Source: Gp13-AA77 sp035949375 (lineage in GTDB: Bacteria > Acidobacteriota > Terriglobia > UBA7540). From it: a stretch of 64,000 nt of DNA. Both the position numbers and the translations under genes were made by a program. The stretch spans positions 124,001 through 188,000 of the forward strand of contig DASZIG010000129.1 of assembly GCA_035949375.1 (NCBI GenBank). The letters run 5' to 3'. The notes below the pieces were generated by a model, which saw only the letters and a list, made by a program, of their open reading frames with translations, did not search any database and was not told where the DNA came from. Below are positions 16,385 to 23,466 of the stretch, piece by piece. Within the stretch, counting starts at the first letter, position 1; the number at the start of each line of letters is the position of its first letter.

Positions 16385-16714
16385 TCAGGATTTCTTCTTC
16401 GAGGCATCCGCCTCCGACTCATTGGGCTGCAGGCCGGCGATGGCCGACCGGGATACCTCAATCCGAACCTGGCTCGCGATCTGAAGCTGGACAACGTTGT
16501 CCCGGAATCCGGCGATGGTGCCGTAGATTCCACCCGATGTTACGACGCGGTCCCCGCTCTTCAGGTTTGCCAGCATCTCCTGGGTCTTACGCCGTTGCCG
16601 CTGTTGGGGAACAATCAGCAGCAGGTAAAAGACGCCAAAAATCAAAACGAAAGGGAGCAACTGCACCAAGCCGGAAGTGGGCGAAGCCGCGATGAGAAGA
16701 CAGGTTAGTGGCAT
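16385..16714 (-). CDS. yajC: Preprotein translocase subunit YajC
   Basis: 109 residues from ATG 16714. One membrane helix (LLPFVLIFGVFYLLLIVPQ) is followed by QQRQRRKTQEMLANLKSGDRVVTSGGIYGTI, the YajC signature. The upstream in-frame extension has no start signal and is unlike the family. It lies directly before secD, as in most bacteria, and encodes the small partner of SecDF. Confidence 0.93.
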   Translation of the reverse strand: MPLTCLLIAASPTSGLVQLLPFVLIFGVFYLLLIVPQQRQRRKTQEMLANLKSGDRVVTSGGIYGTIAGFRDNVVQLQIASQVRIEVSRSAIAGLQPNESEADASKKKS

Positions 16715-16818
16715 GTGGCCGATCCGCCGCGCTACGCGGCCAGAGAACTTAATGAAAACCCCGCCGGGGACCGGCGGGATGTGCGAGGAACCTTGCCCTG
16801 ACCTTCCCCCGGCTCCCT

Positions 16819-17970
16819 TCAAGGGTCCGGAGTTTCTGCCGAATGCAGTCCAGAGCCCGTCCTGGACCTGAACCTATTATACCCCCCGGATCGGATAGCG
16901 TCACGAATTTCGCGCATGGTGTCAAGATAAAAGTGCAGATTGTGGCGGCTGGCGAGCACCGGTCCGAGCAATTCTCCGGTCGCGAAGAGATGACGCAAGT
17001 AGGCCCTGCTGTAACGGGCGCAGACCGCACAGGAGCAGGCTGGATCGAGCGGGCCCGGATCGCTGGCGTAGCGGGCGTTTTTGATGATCAACCGTCCCTG
17101 CGAGGTGAAGATGGCGCCATGACGGGCTTCGCGCGTCGGCATAACGCAGTCGAACATGTCCACACCCCGCGCCACGCATTCCATCAAGTCTTGCGGCGTG
17201 CCCACGCCCATCAGGTAGCGCGGCCGGTCGTGAGGCAAGCGCTCGGCCGTGAACTCGGTGACCTCATAGGTGGCCGACTTCGGCTCCCCGACCGACAGGC
17301 CGCCGATCGAATAGCCCTCAAATCCAATGGCCACCAGATCCTCGACACTCTGCCGGCGCAGGTCAGGGTCGATACCGCCTTGCACGATACCGAACAAAGC
17401 CGGGGCTCGGGACTCGGGACTCGGGATTCGGGGTTCACTGTTGAGAAAAGTACTCCGGCAGCGCCTGGCCCACCGTGTGGTCAACCCCATGGCTGCGGCC
17501 GCCACTTGAGGGCTGTAGGGGTACTCGACACAATGATCGAGCACCATCATGATGTCAGACCCGAGGGCCATCTGGATCTCCACGGCCCTTTCGGGCGTGA
17601 GAGAGTGGCGCGATCCGTCCAGGTGTGAACGGAACTCGTAACCGTCCTCCGTGGCTTTGCCGAGGCCTTCCAGGCTCATGATCTGGTAGCCTCCGCTGTC
17701 GGTCAGAATCGCGCGGGGCCAGCTCATGAATCGATGCAGACCGCCCAGGCTACGAATGAGATCGTGGCCGGGGCGAAGGTAAAGATGGTAGGTGTTGCCG
17801 AGCAGAATTTGGACGCCGAGTCGCTCGAGTTCCTCCTGGCTGAGCCCTTTCACTGTTCCCGCTGTGCCTACGGGCATAAAGACCGGGGTTTCCACAGGCC
17901 CGTGCGCGGTGTGAAGGATCCCGGCGCGCGCGCGCGTGCCGGGATCCCGATGGGTGACCTCAAACTTCAA
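16819..17970 (-). CDS. tgt: tRNA-guanine transglycosylase (queuosine)
   Basis: 383 residues from a TTG at 17970, chosen because GAGG stands just before it and no ATG or GTG fits. It exchanges guanine-34 for preQ1 in tRNA. The substrate-binding ILTDSGGYQIMSL, the nucleophile region GVDMFDCVMPTR, and the zinc site CSCAVC with the downstream His are all present. Residues about 178-190 (SEPRIPSPESRAP) do not belong to the family and are encoded by a short-word repeat at 17401-17437 inserted in frame just before the conserved ALFGIVQGG. The neighbouring yajC-secD-secF genes form the usual tgt-yajC group. Confidence 0.95.
   Translation of the reverse strand: MKFEVTHRDPGTRARAGILHTAHGPVETPVFMPVGTAGTVKGLSQEELERLGVQILLGNTYHLYLRPGHDLIRSLGGLHRFMSWPRAILTDSGGYQIMSLEGLGKATEDGYEFRSHLDGSRHSLTPERAVEIQMALGSDIMMVLDHCVEYPYSPQVAAAAMGLTTRWARRCRSTFLNSEPRIPSPESRAPALFGIVQGGIDPDLRRQSVEDLVAIGFEGYSIGGLSVGEPKSATYEVTEFTAERLPHDRPRYLMGVGTPQDLMECVARGVDMFDCVMPTREARHGAIFTSQGRLIIKNARYASDPGPLDPACSCAVCARYSRAYLRHLFATGELLGPVLASRHNLHFYLDTMREIRDAIRSGGYNRFRSRTGSGLHSAETPDP
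17401..17437. repeat. Short-word repeat (CTCGGGACTCGGGA) inside tgt
   Basis: A tandem array of GGACTCGG-type words lies in frame inside the tgt coding sequence and is translated as an extra Pro/Ser/Arg-rich loop. No inverted partner arm is visible nearby. It is one of several word-repeat loci in this window but the only one wholly within a conserved gene. Confidence 0.7.
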
Positions 17971-17989
17971 CAGGTCCTCGGAGACGGGC

Positions 17990-18739
17990 CTAGCCCATCG
18001 ACGCCCATCCCATCTTGGCGAGAACGACGAGGGCCCATAGGGCGAAGAACACCAGGAAAACGGAGGTCGACTTCGCTTTTCTTTGCGTGGTGGCCGCGAA
18101 GCCGATCCCGAGCAATAGTATGAACCAGATCGTGAATATATCCAGGGAAGCGCCCAGGGCGAAAAGGGGCTTGGAAGTGTGGGCTTGATCCATGAAGAAG
18201 CCAAGACTTGTCGGCACCGGTGCATTCACGTTGAAGTGCTCGGGATCGCCAAACAGCATCATCACGATCCCGAGAATGCCCCCGAGCACGTTCACGAGAT
18301 TGGCGTAACAGGCGATCGAAAAAGCCGTCGAGAACTTCGCCTTGGCGCCAAAAATGAGGTTCACAATCCCGAGTCCGATGGCGGCGATGATGAGCAAGAA
18401 GATGGGTGGACCCAGAACGCCGAATATGTGAGTGAAGATGGCCCCAAACTTGGCCCCTTGAGTGACGGTCTGATCGACCTGGTCAGGAGTCATGCTCGAG
18501 AGCCGGCCACTCTGTTCGAGCTGGGCCCGAACAATCCTCTCCATGCCAATCTTGACCAGCATGATCTCGCTGAAGGCCACCGCGGTGGCGATCCCCACGA
18601 TCAACGGCGCCAGGATGTTCGGCTTGCGCACAACGTCGTCAAAAGTCTCTCCGGGCGACAAGAAAACGCCTACAAAGCGAGACAAGAACGACATCGAGGG
18701 CTGTTCTTGAGGAACAACTGCAGGTCCGGCCGTACCCAT
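17990..18739 (-). CDS. Yip1-domain membrane protein
   Basis: 249 residues from ATG 18739 (GGAGGGG eight bases upstream). The order is a short Pro-rich N-terminus, FLSRFVGVFLSPGETFDDVVRKPNILAPL (typical of bacterial Yip1-domain proteins), then about five membrane helices. It ends 19 bases before tgt and could be cotranscribed with it. Yip1-like proteins are integral membrane proteins of unclear function in bacteria; no catalytic residues are evident. Confidence 0.75.
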   Translation of the reverse strand: MGTAGPAVVPQEQPSMSFLSRFVGVFLSPGETFDDVVRKPNILAPLIVGIATAVAFSEIMLVKIGMERIVRAQLEQSGRLSSMTPDQVDQTVTQGAKFGAIFTHIFGVLGPPIFLLIIAAIGLGIVNLIFGAKAKFSTAFSIACYANLVNVLGGILGIVMMLFGDPEHFNVNAPVPTSLGFFMDQAHTSKPLFALGASLDIFTIWFILLLGIGFAATTQRKAKSTSVFLVFFALWALVVLAKMGWASMG

Positions 18740-18954
18740 GTTTGTTACCCCTCCGCGCCAGTTTAGGCCTTGGCCCGCGGCGCGCCTCTCCATTCTTACG
18801 GATAGCCGGACCCGAAAATGACGCCGCTGCCCCTAAGCGCTCCCGGAATACCCGGCTCTTACGCCTAAACTATACAGCACAGCGCGTTTCCGTGGCACGA
18901 CCCGGCCGAATCTCACCGGAAAATCCCTTGGCGTGCCGAACCCGGTCCCCCGAT

Positions 18955-20373
18955 TTAGAGGACTGCCTCGCTCCAGTTCTCGAGCACCGTCTTCACCTTG
19001 ACCATGAACTGGTCGGCCATGGCGCCGTCGATCACGCGATGGTCAAAGGAAAGCGCAAGATACGTCATAGGCCGGATGGCGATGGCGTCATTACGCACCA
19101 CGGCGCGCTTTTCGATCACGCCCACACCCAGAATCGCCAATTGGGGCTGATTGATGATCGGAGTCCCGAACAGGCTCCCGAACACGCCCGGATTGGTGAT
19201 GGTGAACGACCCGCCCTGCACCTCGTCAAAGTTCAGGCGCTTGGAGCGGGCTCGCTCCGCGAGATCCGTGACGGCCCGCGCCACCCCGAGGAAGTTCTTT
19301 TCGTCGGCGCGCTTCAGCACGGGCACAATCAGGCCGGTTTCGAGGGCCACGGCGATGCCGACGTTCACGTCGCGCTTATAAACGACGTTGTCCCCGTCGA
19401 CCGACGCATTAAAGATCGGATACTGCTTGATCGCCTCGACCGCCGCCCTCACAAAGAACGGGGTAAAGGTGAGCTTCTGGCCGTTGCGGCGCTCAAACTC
19501 GGCGGCGTTCTGAGCGCGCGTCTCGTAAATGCGCGTCATCTCGACCTCAAACACCGTGGTGACGTGCGCCGAGGTGCGCCGGCTGAGGATCATGTGCTCG
19601 GCGATCTGCTTGCGCATGGGCGTCATAGGGACCACTTGCGCCGTCCCGGCCTGCAGGGCCGCCGCGTGCTGCGCCCCGCCACCGGGCTGCGTCCGAGGAA
19701 TCTGCGACGTTGCCGGCGGCGCGAACGACGCCACCGGCGCCTGCTGCGGTTCGCGGAGGGGAGCGATCCCTGAGGACGCAGATGGACCCGCAGAGATATG
19801 AGCCAGGATGTCCCTCTTGCTGATCCGGCCGCCGAGTCCGGTGCCCTTGACCGACCTAAGGTCCACCTGGTTGTCTTGCGCGATGCGACGCACGAGCGGC
19901 GAAGACCGAATCTTGTGCCCGTCGCCATCCTCCGGTCCGGCAGCAGGTTCTGGCGCCGGGGCCGGTGCCGAAGCCGCGGGTGCGCCACCCGGCACGGCCG
20001 GCGTGGACGCTCCGGCGAAGCCGTCGGCGGCTGAGAGGGGCGCGGGCGTGGGAATGGAGCCTCCGGCGGCGGGCGACGAAGCAGCCGGGGCCGCGCTCTC
20101 ACCAGATGGCTCCCGGCCCGCGGCTGCGACGGCAGCTTCCCCATCGATCTCGGCCACGATCGCGTTCACGGCCACCGTCTGGTTCTCCTCCACAAGAATC
20201 CTGGTGAGCACGCCGGCGGAGGGAGCCGGAATCTCAGCATCGACTTTGTCGGTCGAAATCTCGAAGAGAGGCTCATCGCGCTCGACCCGGTCGCCAACCT
20301 TCTTAAGCCACTTGGTGACGGTTCCTTCCGCGATGCTTTCCCCCATCTGGGGCATGATGACGTTAGTAGACAT
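18955..20373 (-). CDS. Dihydrolipoamide acyltransferase (E2) of a 2-oxoacid dehydrogenase complex
   Basis: 472 residues in the E2 order. The lipoyl domain (residues 1-77) has the modified lysine in STDKVD (Lys43). A long Ala/Pro/Gly linker follows, then a peripheral-subunit binding domain at about 160-195 (SPLVRRIAQDNQVDLRSVKG) and the catalytic acyltransferase domain, with His445 and Asp449 in DHRVIDGA. It transfers the acyl group from E1-bound thiamine diphosphate to CoA. Sequence alone does not separate pyruvate from branched-chain substrates. It is the last gene of the complex cluster and is separated from E1-beta by a decayed four-helix-bundle gene between inverted repeats. Confidence 0.92.
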   Translation of the reverse strand: MSTNVIMPQMGESIAEGTVTKWLKKVGDRVERDEPLFEISTDKVDAEIPAPSAGVLTRILVEENQTVAVNAIVAEIDGEAAVAAAGREPSGESAAPAASSPAAGGSIPTPAPLSAADGFAGASTPAVPGGAPAASAPAPAPEPAAGPEDGDGHKIRSSPLVRRIAQDNQVDLRSVKGTGLGGRISKRDILAHISAGPSASSGIAPLREPQQAPVASFAPPATSQIPRTQPGGGAQHAAALQAGTAQVVPMTPMRKQIAEHMILSRRTSAHVTTVFEVEMTRIYETRAQNAAEFERRNGQKLTFTPFFVRAAVEAIKQYPIFNASVDGDNVVYKRDVNVGIAVALETGLIVPVLKRADEKNFLGVARAVTDLAERARSKRLNFDEVQGGSFTITNPGVFGSLFGTPIINQPQLAILGVGVIEKRAVVRNDAIAIRPMTYLALSFDHRVIDGAMADQFMVKVKTVLENWSEAVL

Positions 20374-20395
20374 GGTTACCTCGAATCGTAAACAA

Positions 20396-20422
20396 GTCGA
20401 AGGTCAAAAGTTCAGAGTTGAA
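20396..20422. repeat. Left arm of inverted word repeat around IVP-like gene 1
   Basis: GTCGAAGGTC and AGAGTTGAA words on the plus strand. The reverse-complement form of the same words (TTCAACTCT, CCTTCGAC) makes up the right arm at 20801-20860. The pair encloses the four-helix-bundle pseudogene, so the transcript could fold with the gene in the loop. Confidence 0.7.
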
Positions 20423-20428
20423 TGCTCC

Positions 20429-20789
20429 TCAAGCGGCTGATTCTACCCGCGTGCGCAGAGCGTGAAGCATTCGCGCAATTTCGGCAACTGAGGCCAAGAT
20501 CGTTGCGGCCGCTTCTGCTCGCAGATAGCCCAAATTCCGGCTTAGCATGAGCAGATATTCAACCTCGGCCAGCGAGCCTTCGGCAACGTTCAAGAATCGC
20601 GCGTAATCCTGGCTCGTTTTTCTCTTGGAGCCCTCAGCTAAGTTCGTCGGGACTGAGGATGCCGCTCGGCGTAGCTGGCTCACGGCCCCGAAACGCTCGT
20701 CGCCGGGGAAATCCCGCGTCAAGCGATAAACATCCAGCCGTCAAGGCGTGGCTTCTCTGCCACACTTTCAATTCGGTGAAGCGCTGCAT
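20429..20789 (-). pseudogene. Four-helix-bundle protein of the 23S rRNA intervening-sequence (S23/IVP) family, frameshifted
   Basis: The start ATG at 20789 gives the family N-terminus MQRFTELKVWQRSHAL. One extra base near 20738-20740 breaks the frame; the continuation in the next frame begins DVYRLTRDFP and runs to the stop at 20429 with the family core (QLRRAASSVPTNLAEG, YARFLNVAEGSLAEVEYLL). Removing the extra base restores a protein of about 119 residues, the normal size. It lies between E1-beta and E2 genes and is flanked on both sides by TTCAACTTTCGAC-type words in inverted orientation. The family is best known from mobile intervening sequences in 23S rRNA; its function is not understood. 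Confidence 0.8.
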
Positions 20790-20800
20790 TCCATCCCCGG

Positions 20801-20860
20801 CCTTCGACTCTTCAACTCTCAACCTTCGACTTCTTCGACCTTCAACTTTTCGACTTCTTC
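20801..20860. repeat. Right arm of inverted word repeat around IVP-like gene 1
   Basis: A 60-base array of words such as CTTCGACTTC and CCTTCAACTTTTCGAC, ending 4 bases before the stop codon of E1-beta. It is the reverse complement, with gaps, of the arm at 20396-20422. Confidence 0.75.
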
Positions 20861-20863
20861 ACG

Positions 20864-21838
20864 TCAATACGCCGCCAACCTCCGCGCCGCCTCTGCCACT
20901 TTGCTGGCGTTCGGCAAGAAGTATTCTTCGAGGGGCGGCGAGAACGGCACCGGCGTGTCCGGGGCCGTAACGCGCACGATGGGGCCGTCCAGATCCTCAA
21001 AGGCCTTTTCGGAAATCACCGCCGCGAGCTCGCCGGCGAAGCCTCCGATGCGCGTGTCCTCGTGCAGCAGGATCACTTTGCTGCACTTGCGGACGCTCGA
21101 AAGCACGGCCTCTTCGTCATACGGAAGCAGTGATCGCAGATCGATCACCTCGAGTGAAAGGCCCTCTTTTTCCAATTGCTGCGCGGCCTCGAGCGCGGCC
21201 CACACCATGTTGCCGTAAGTGATCACGGAGATGTCGGAGCCTTCGCGCGCCACCCGAGCCTTGCCGATCGGCACCACGTAATCCTCATCGGGCACCTCGT
21301 CCTTGATGCGACGGTAAAGGTACTTGTGCTCATAAAACAGTACCGGATTGTCGTCGCGAATGGCGGCCTTGATCAGCCCCTTGGCATCGTAGGCGGTGGA
21401 CGGCACCACCACCTTCAAACCCGGAGTGTGCACGAACCACATCTCGTTCGACTGCGAGTGGAACGGTCCGCCATGGGTTCCGGCGCCGGCGGGCCCGCGG
21501 ATCACCATAGGCACCGACGGGCCCCAGCGGTAATGAATTTTGGCCGCCATGTTGACGATCTGATCGAAGCCGCAGGCGATAAAGTCCATGAACTGCATTT
21601 CGACTATCGGCCGCATCCCCATCAGGGCCGCGCCCACCGCAGCCCCGACGATGGCCGACTCCGAGATTGGCGTATCGATCACCCGGTCGACGCCGAACTT
21701 CTCCAGCATTCCCTGAGTCACCTTGAAGGCGCCGCCATAGATGCCGATGTCCTCACCGAGCAGGAACACCGAAGGGTCGCGCTCCATTTCTTCCCAAATA
21801 CCCTGGCGAATCGCTTCAAGATGCGTCAGCACAGCCAT
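20864..21838 (-). CDS. 2-oxoacid dehydrogenase E1 component, beta subunit
   Basis: 324 residues, normal length. The N-terminal GEDIGIYGGAFKVT loop binds thiamine diphosphate with the alpha subunit, and FMDFIACGFDQIVNMAAK plus HSQSNEMWFVHTPGLKVVVPS and the C-terminal VILLHEDTRIGGFAGELAA are the family signatures. It serves both upstream E1-alpha genes, because it is the only beta subunit seen. It lies between the two four-helix-bundle genes, in the order E1-alpha, IVP2, E1-beta, IVP1, E2. Confidence 0.93.
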   Translation of the reverse strand: MAVLTHLEAIRQGIWEEMERDPSVFLLGEDIGIYGGAFKVTQGMLEKFGVDRVIDTPISESAIVGAAVGAALMGMRPIVEMQFMDFIACGFDQIVNMAAKIHYRWGPSVPMVIRGPAGAGTHGGPFHSQSNEMWFVHTPGLKVVVPSTAYDAKGLIKAAIRDDNPVLFYEHKYLYRRIKDEVPDEDYVVPIGKARVAREGSDISVITYGNMVWAALEAAQQLEKEGLSLEVIDLRSLLPYDEEAVLSSVRKCSKVILLHEDTRIGGFAGELAAVISEKAFEDLDGPIVRVTAPDTPVPFSPPLEEYFLPNASKVAEAARRLAAY

Positions 21839-21850
21839 GCGACCTCCATT

Positions 21851-21893
21851 GGAATCGGATCATCGGGTGATCGGATCATCGGGTCATTGCACC
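21851..21893. repeat. Left arm of inverted word repeat (GATGACCCGATC) around IVP-like gene 2
   Basis: Tandem ATCGGGTGATCGGATC words on the plus strand, complementary to those at 22264-22295. The stop codon of IVP-like gene 2 (21876-21878) lies within this arm. Confidence 0.8.
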
Positions 21894-22244
21894 GCCCTTC
21901 GCCGTTCGCTGCGAAGCCGCGAAGATCGCGAGGAGCTCGTTAGCTTCCGTAATCAGATCCTTCAGCTTGGGAGCGGCCACAATTCCCATGGCCACTAGCA
22001 ACTCCAGCCAGAATACAGTCTCATCGGCCTCCTCCACGACAGTGCCCACCTTGGAAATGAACTTAGCCTTGGATCGTGCTCGTCCGACTGCCCGATAGTT
22101 AGCGGCGACCGAGGCGCCAGAACGTAAGGCCTGTCTGCCGATGATGCGAACTTCCTCCGATTTAGGCAAGGCGCGAAAGAGCCGAACGACGCGAATCGCA
22201 AAGTCTCTTGTTCGCGCCTTCATCCGCTCCTGCCGACTCTCCAT
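21876..22244 (-). CDS. Four-helix-bundle protein of the 23S rRNA intervening-sequence (S23/IVP) family
   Basis: 122 residues from ATG 22244; upstream in-frame codons are repeat-derived. Family features are RTRDFAIRVVRLFRALP, the GASVAANYRAVGRARS segment and VEEADETVFWLELL; it is predicted all-alpha and basic. The last residues (GGAMTR) and the stop are encoded by the GATGACCCGATC repeat. An inverted copy of that repeat lies just upstream at 22264-22295, so the gene sits in the loop of a potential long hairpin. It separates E1-alpha-2 from E1-beta. IVP proteins are encoded by 23S rRNA intervening sequences bounded by inverted repeats; finding the same layout outside rRNA suggests a related mobile element. 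Relatives include Avd of diversity-generating retroelements, but no reverse transcriptase is in the window. Confidence 0.85.
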   Translation of the reverse strand: MESRQERMKARTRDFAIRVVRLFRALPKSEEVRIIGRQALRSGASVAANYRAVGRARSKAKFISKVGTVVEEADETVFWLELLVAMGIVAAPKLKDLITEANELLAIFAASQRTAKGGAMTR

Positions 22245-22263
22245 TTCTACACCCAAACAACGC

Positions 22264-22295
22264 GGTGATGACCCGATCACCCGATCATCCGATCC
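22264..22295. repeat. Right arm of inverted word repeat (GATGACCCGATC) around IVP-like gene 2
   Basis: ATGACCCGATCACCCGATC words on the plus strand, complementary to the arm at 21851-21893. The stop codon of the second E1-alpha gene (22277-22279) is inside the repeat, so its last codons (DRMIG) are repeat-derived. Confidence 0.8.
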
Positions 22296-23377
22296 TTCCA
22301 ATAACAATCCTCCTCACAATACACGCCCTTCACCGCCTCGACTCCCTCGGGCATCGGGCTCGATTCCGCGAACGAGGCTGCCTCATCGATCTCCCGGGCG
22401 ATCTGCGCTTCCAACTCGCGCAGACCCTTGGGCGTCACGATCTTGCGCGCGAGCATCTGCTTTTCAAACAGTGTCACCGGATCTTTTTTGGCAGCAGCTT
22501 CGAAGAGCTTTTTCGGCACGTACTCAGCGGCGTCATGCGCCGAATGACCGGTCATGCGAAACGTCTTGCACTCGATGAACGCCGGACCCAGGCCTGCCCG
22601 CGCAGGCTCGATCGCCTTCCGAACCGCTTCGTAAACCGCCAGGACGTCGTTGCCGTCAATGGTTACGCCCGGCATGCCGTAAGCCGGCGCACGCGTCGAG
22701 AGGTCGTCGATGGCGTACTGGCGCTCGGTCGGAGTCGAATACGCGTAGGCATTGTTGTTGCAAATGAAGATCACCGGTAACTTCCCCACCGCCGCCATGT
22801 TCATGGCCTCGTGAACGTCACCACGGCTGGTGGTGCCTTCACCAAAGTGTACCAGGGTTACGGCGCCCCCTCCGCGCTGCTTCTGCACCAGCGCTGTGCC
22901 GCAGGCGAGCGGGCAGGTGTCACCGAGAGGCGAGATGATCGGAATCAAACCTCGCCTGACGTCACCAAAGTGCCCCGTGTTCTCGCGGCCGCGCGATGGA
23001 CCGTTGGCCCGGCCCAGCCAATTAAGGAAGATCTCCCTGAGCGTGAACCCGCGAATCAGCCAGGCCGCGAAGTCGCGATGGCTGGGAAACGTTACGTCAC
23101 CCTCGCGAAGCTGGATCGTGGCGCCGACCGCGATCGCTTCCTGCCCGCGCCCCACGTAAACCCCGCCGACGATCTTGCCCTGGCGATAGAGCACTCGCTC
23201 GATGCGATGCTCGGCCTCGCGCGTGAGCTTGAGGCAATAGAGCATCCGCTCAAGGGTTGCCGCATCGAGAGAGATCGAGGATCGGACGATCGGGCCATCG
23301 GGTGATCGGGTCATTGCACCGACACTTCTGGCTGCGTTCCCGGTGCGACGTACTGATCGTCTCTCAATTCTCGGCAT
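22277..23377 (-). CDS. 2-oxoacid dehydrogenase E1 component, alpha subunit (copy 2)
   Basis: 366 residues from the most upstream ATG; ATG 23314, within a word repeat, is an alternative giving 345. Conserved sequence begins near residue 45 with MLYCLKLTREAEHRIERVLYRQGKIVGG. The thiamine diphosphate motif reads GEG...NNN (FGEGTTSRGDVHEAMNMAAVGKLPVIFICNNN), with Glu in place of the usual Asp of GDG. HGDV-type contacts and the TPTERQYAID regulatory-loop region are otherwise intact. Both ends of the gene run into GATGACCCGATC repeats. It is a paralogue of the next gene upstream, and only one E1-beta is available to both. Confidence 0.88.
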   Translation of the reverse strand: MPRIERRSVRRTGNAARSVGAMTRSPDGPIVRSSISLDAATLERMLYCLKLTREAEHRIERVLYRQGKIVGGVYVGRGQEAIAVGATIQLREGDVTFPSHRDFAAWLIRGFTLREIFLNWLGRANGPSRGRENTGHFGDVRRGLIPIISPLGDTCPLACGTALVQKQRGGGAVTLVHFGEGTTSRGDVHEAMNMAAVGKLPVIFICNNNAYAYSTPTERQYAIDDLSTRAPAYGMPGVTIDGNDVLAVYEAVRKAIEPARAGLGPAFIECKTFRMTGHSAHDAAEYVPKKLFEAAAKKDPVTLFEKQMLARKIVTPKGLRELEAQIAREIDEAASFAESSPMPEGVEAVKGVYCEEDCYWKDRMIG

Positions 23378-23458
23378 TTTCCGCCATCCAGAACTTGGGG
23401 CTGTTTACGTGAGCAACGTCCATGACCCGATCACTCAATGACCCGATCACCCGATGGC
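23294..23458. repeat. Long perfect inverted repeat between the two E1-alpha genes, no IVP gene inside
   Basis: Positions 23294-23316 and 23436-23458 are perfect reverse complements over 23 bases, made of the same ATGACCCGATCACCC words as the arms around IVP-like gene 2; similarity continues outward to about 23280 and 23464. The loop of 119 bases holds no coding remnant that I recognise but contains the likely start of the second E1-alpha gene. This looks like an empty version of the element at 21851-22295. Confidence 0.85.
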
Positions 23459-23466
23459 TCGATATC

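Noticed and set aside
20396..20860. A real 23S rRNA intervening sequence
   Set aside because: The surrounding DNA encodes E1-beta and E2 proteins, and no rRNA sequence is present.
21876..22244. Diversity-generating retroelement, because the four-helix-bundle protein resembles Avd
   Set aside because: No reverse transcriptase, template repeat or variable-repeat gene occurs in the window.
21851..23464. Insertion sequence with terminal inverted repeats
   Set aside because: The inverted arms are low-complexity words, there is no transposase, and no target-site duplication can be seen; the only enclosed gene is an S23-family protein.
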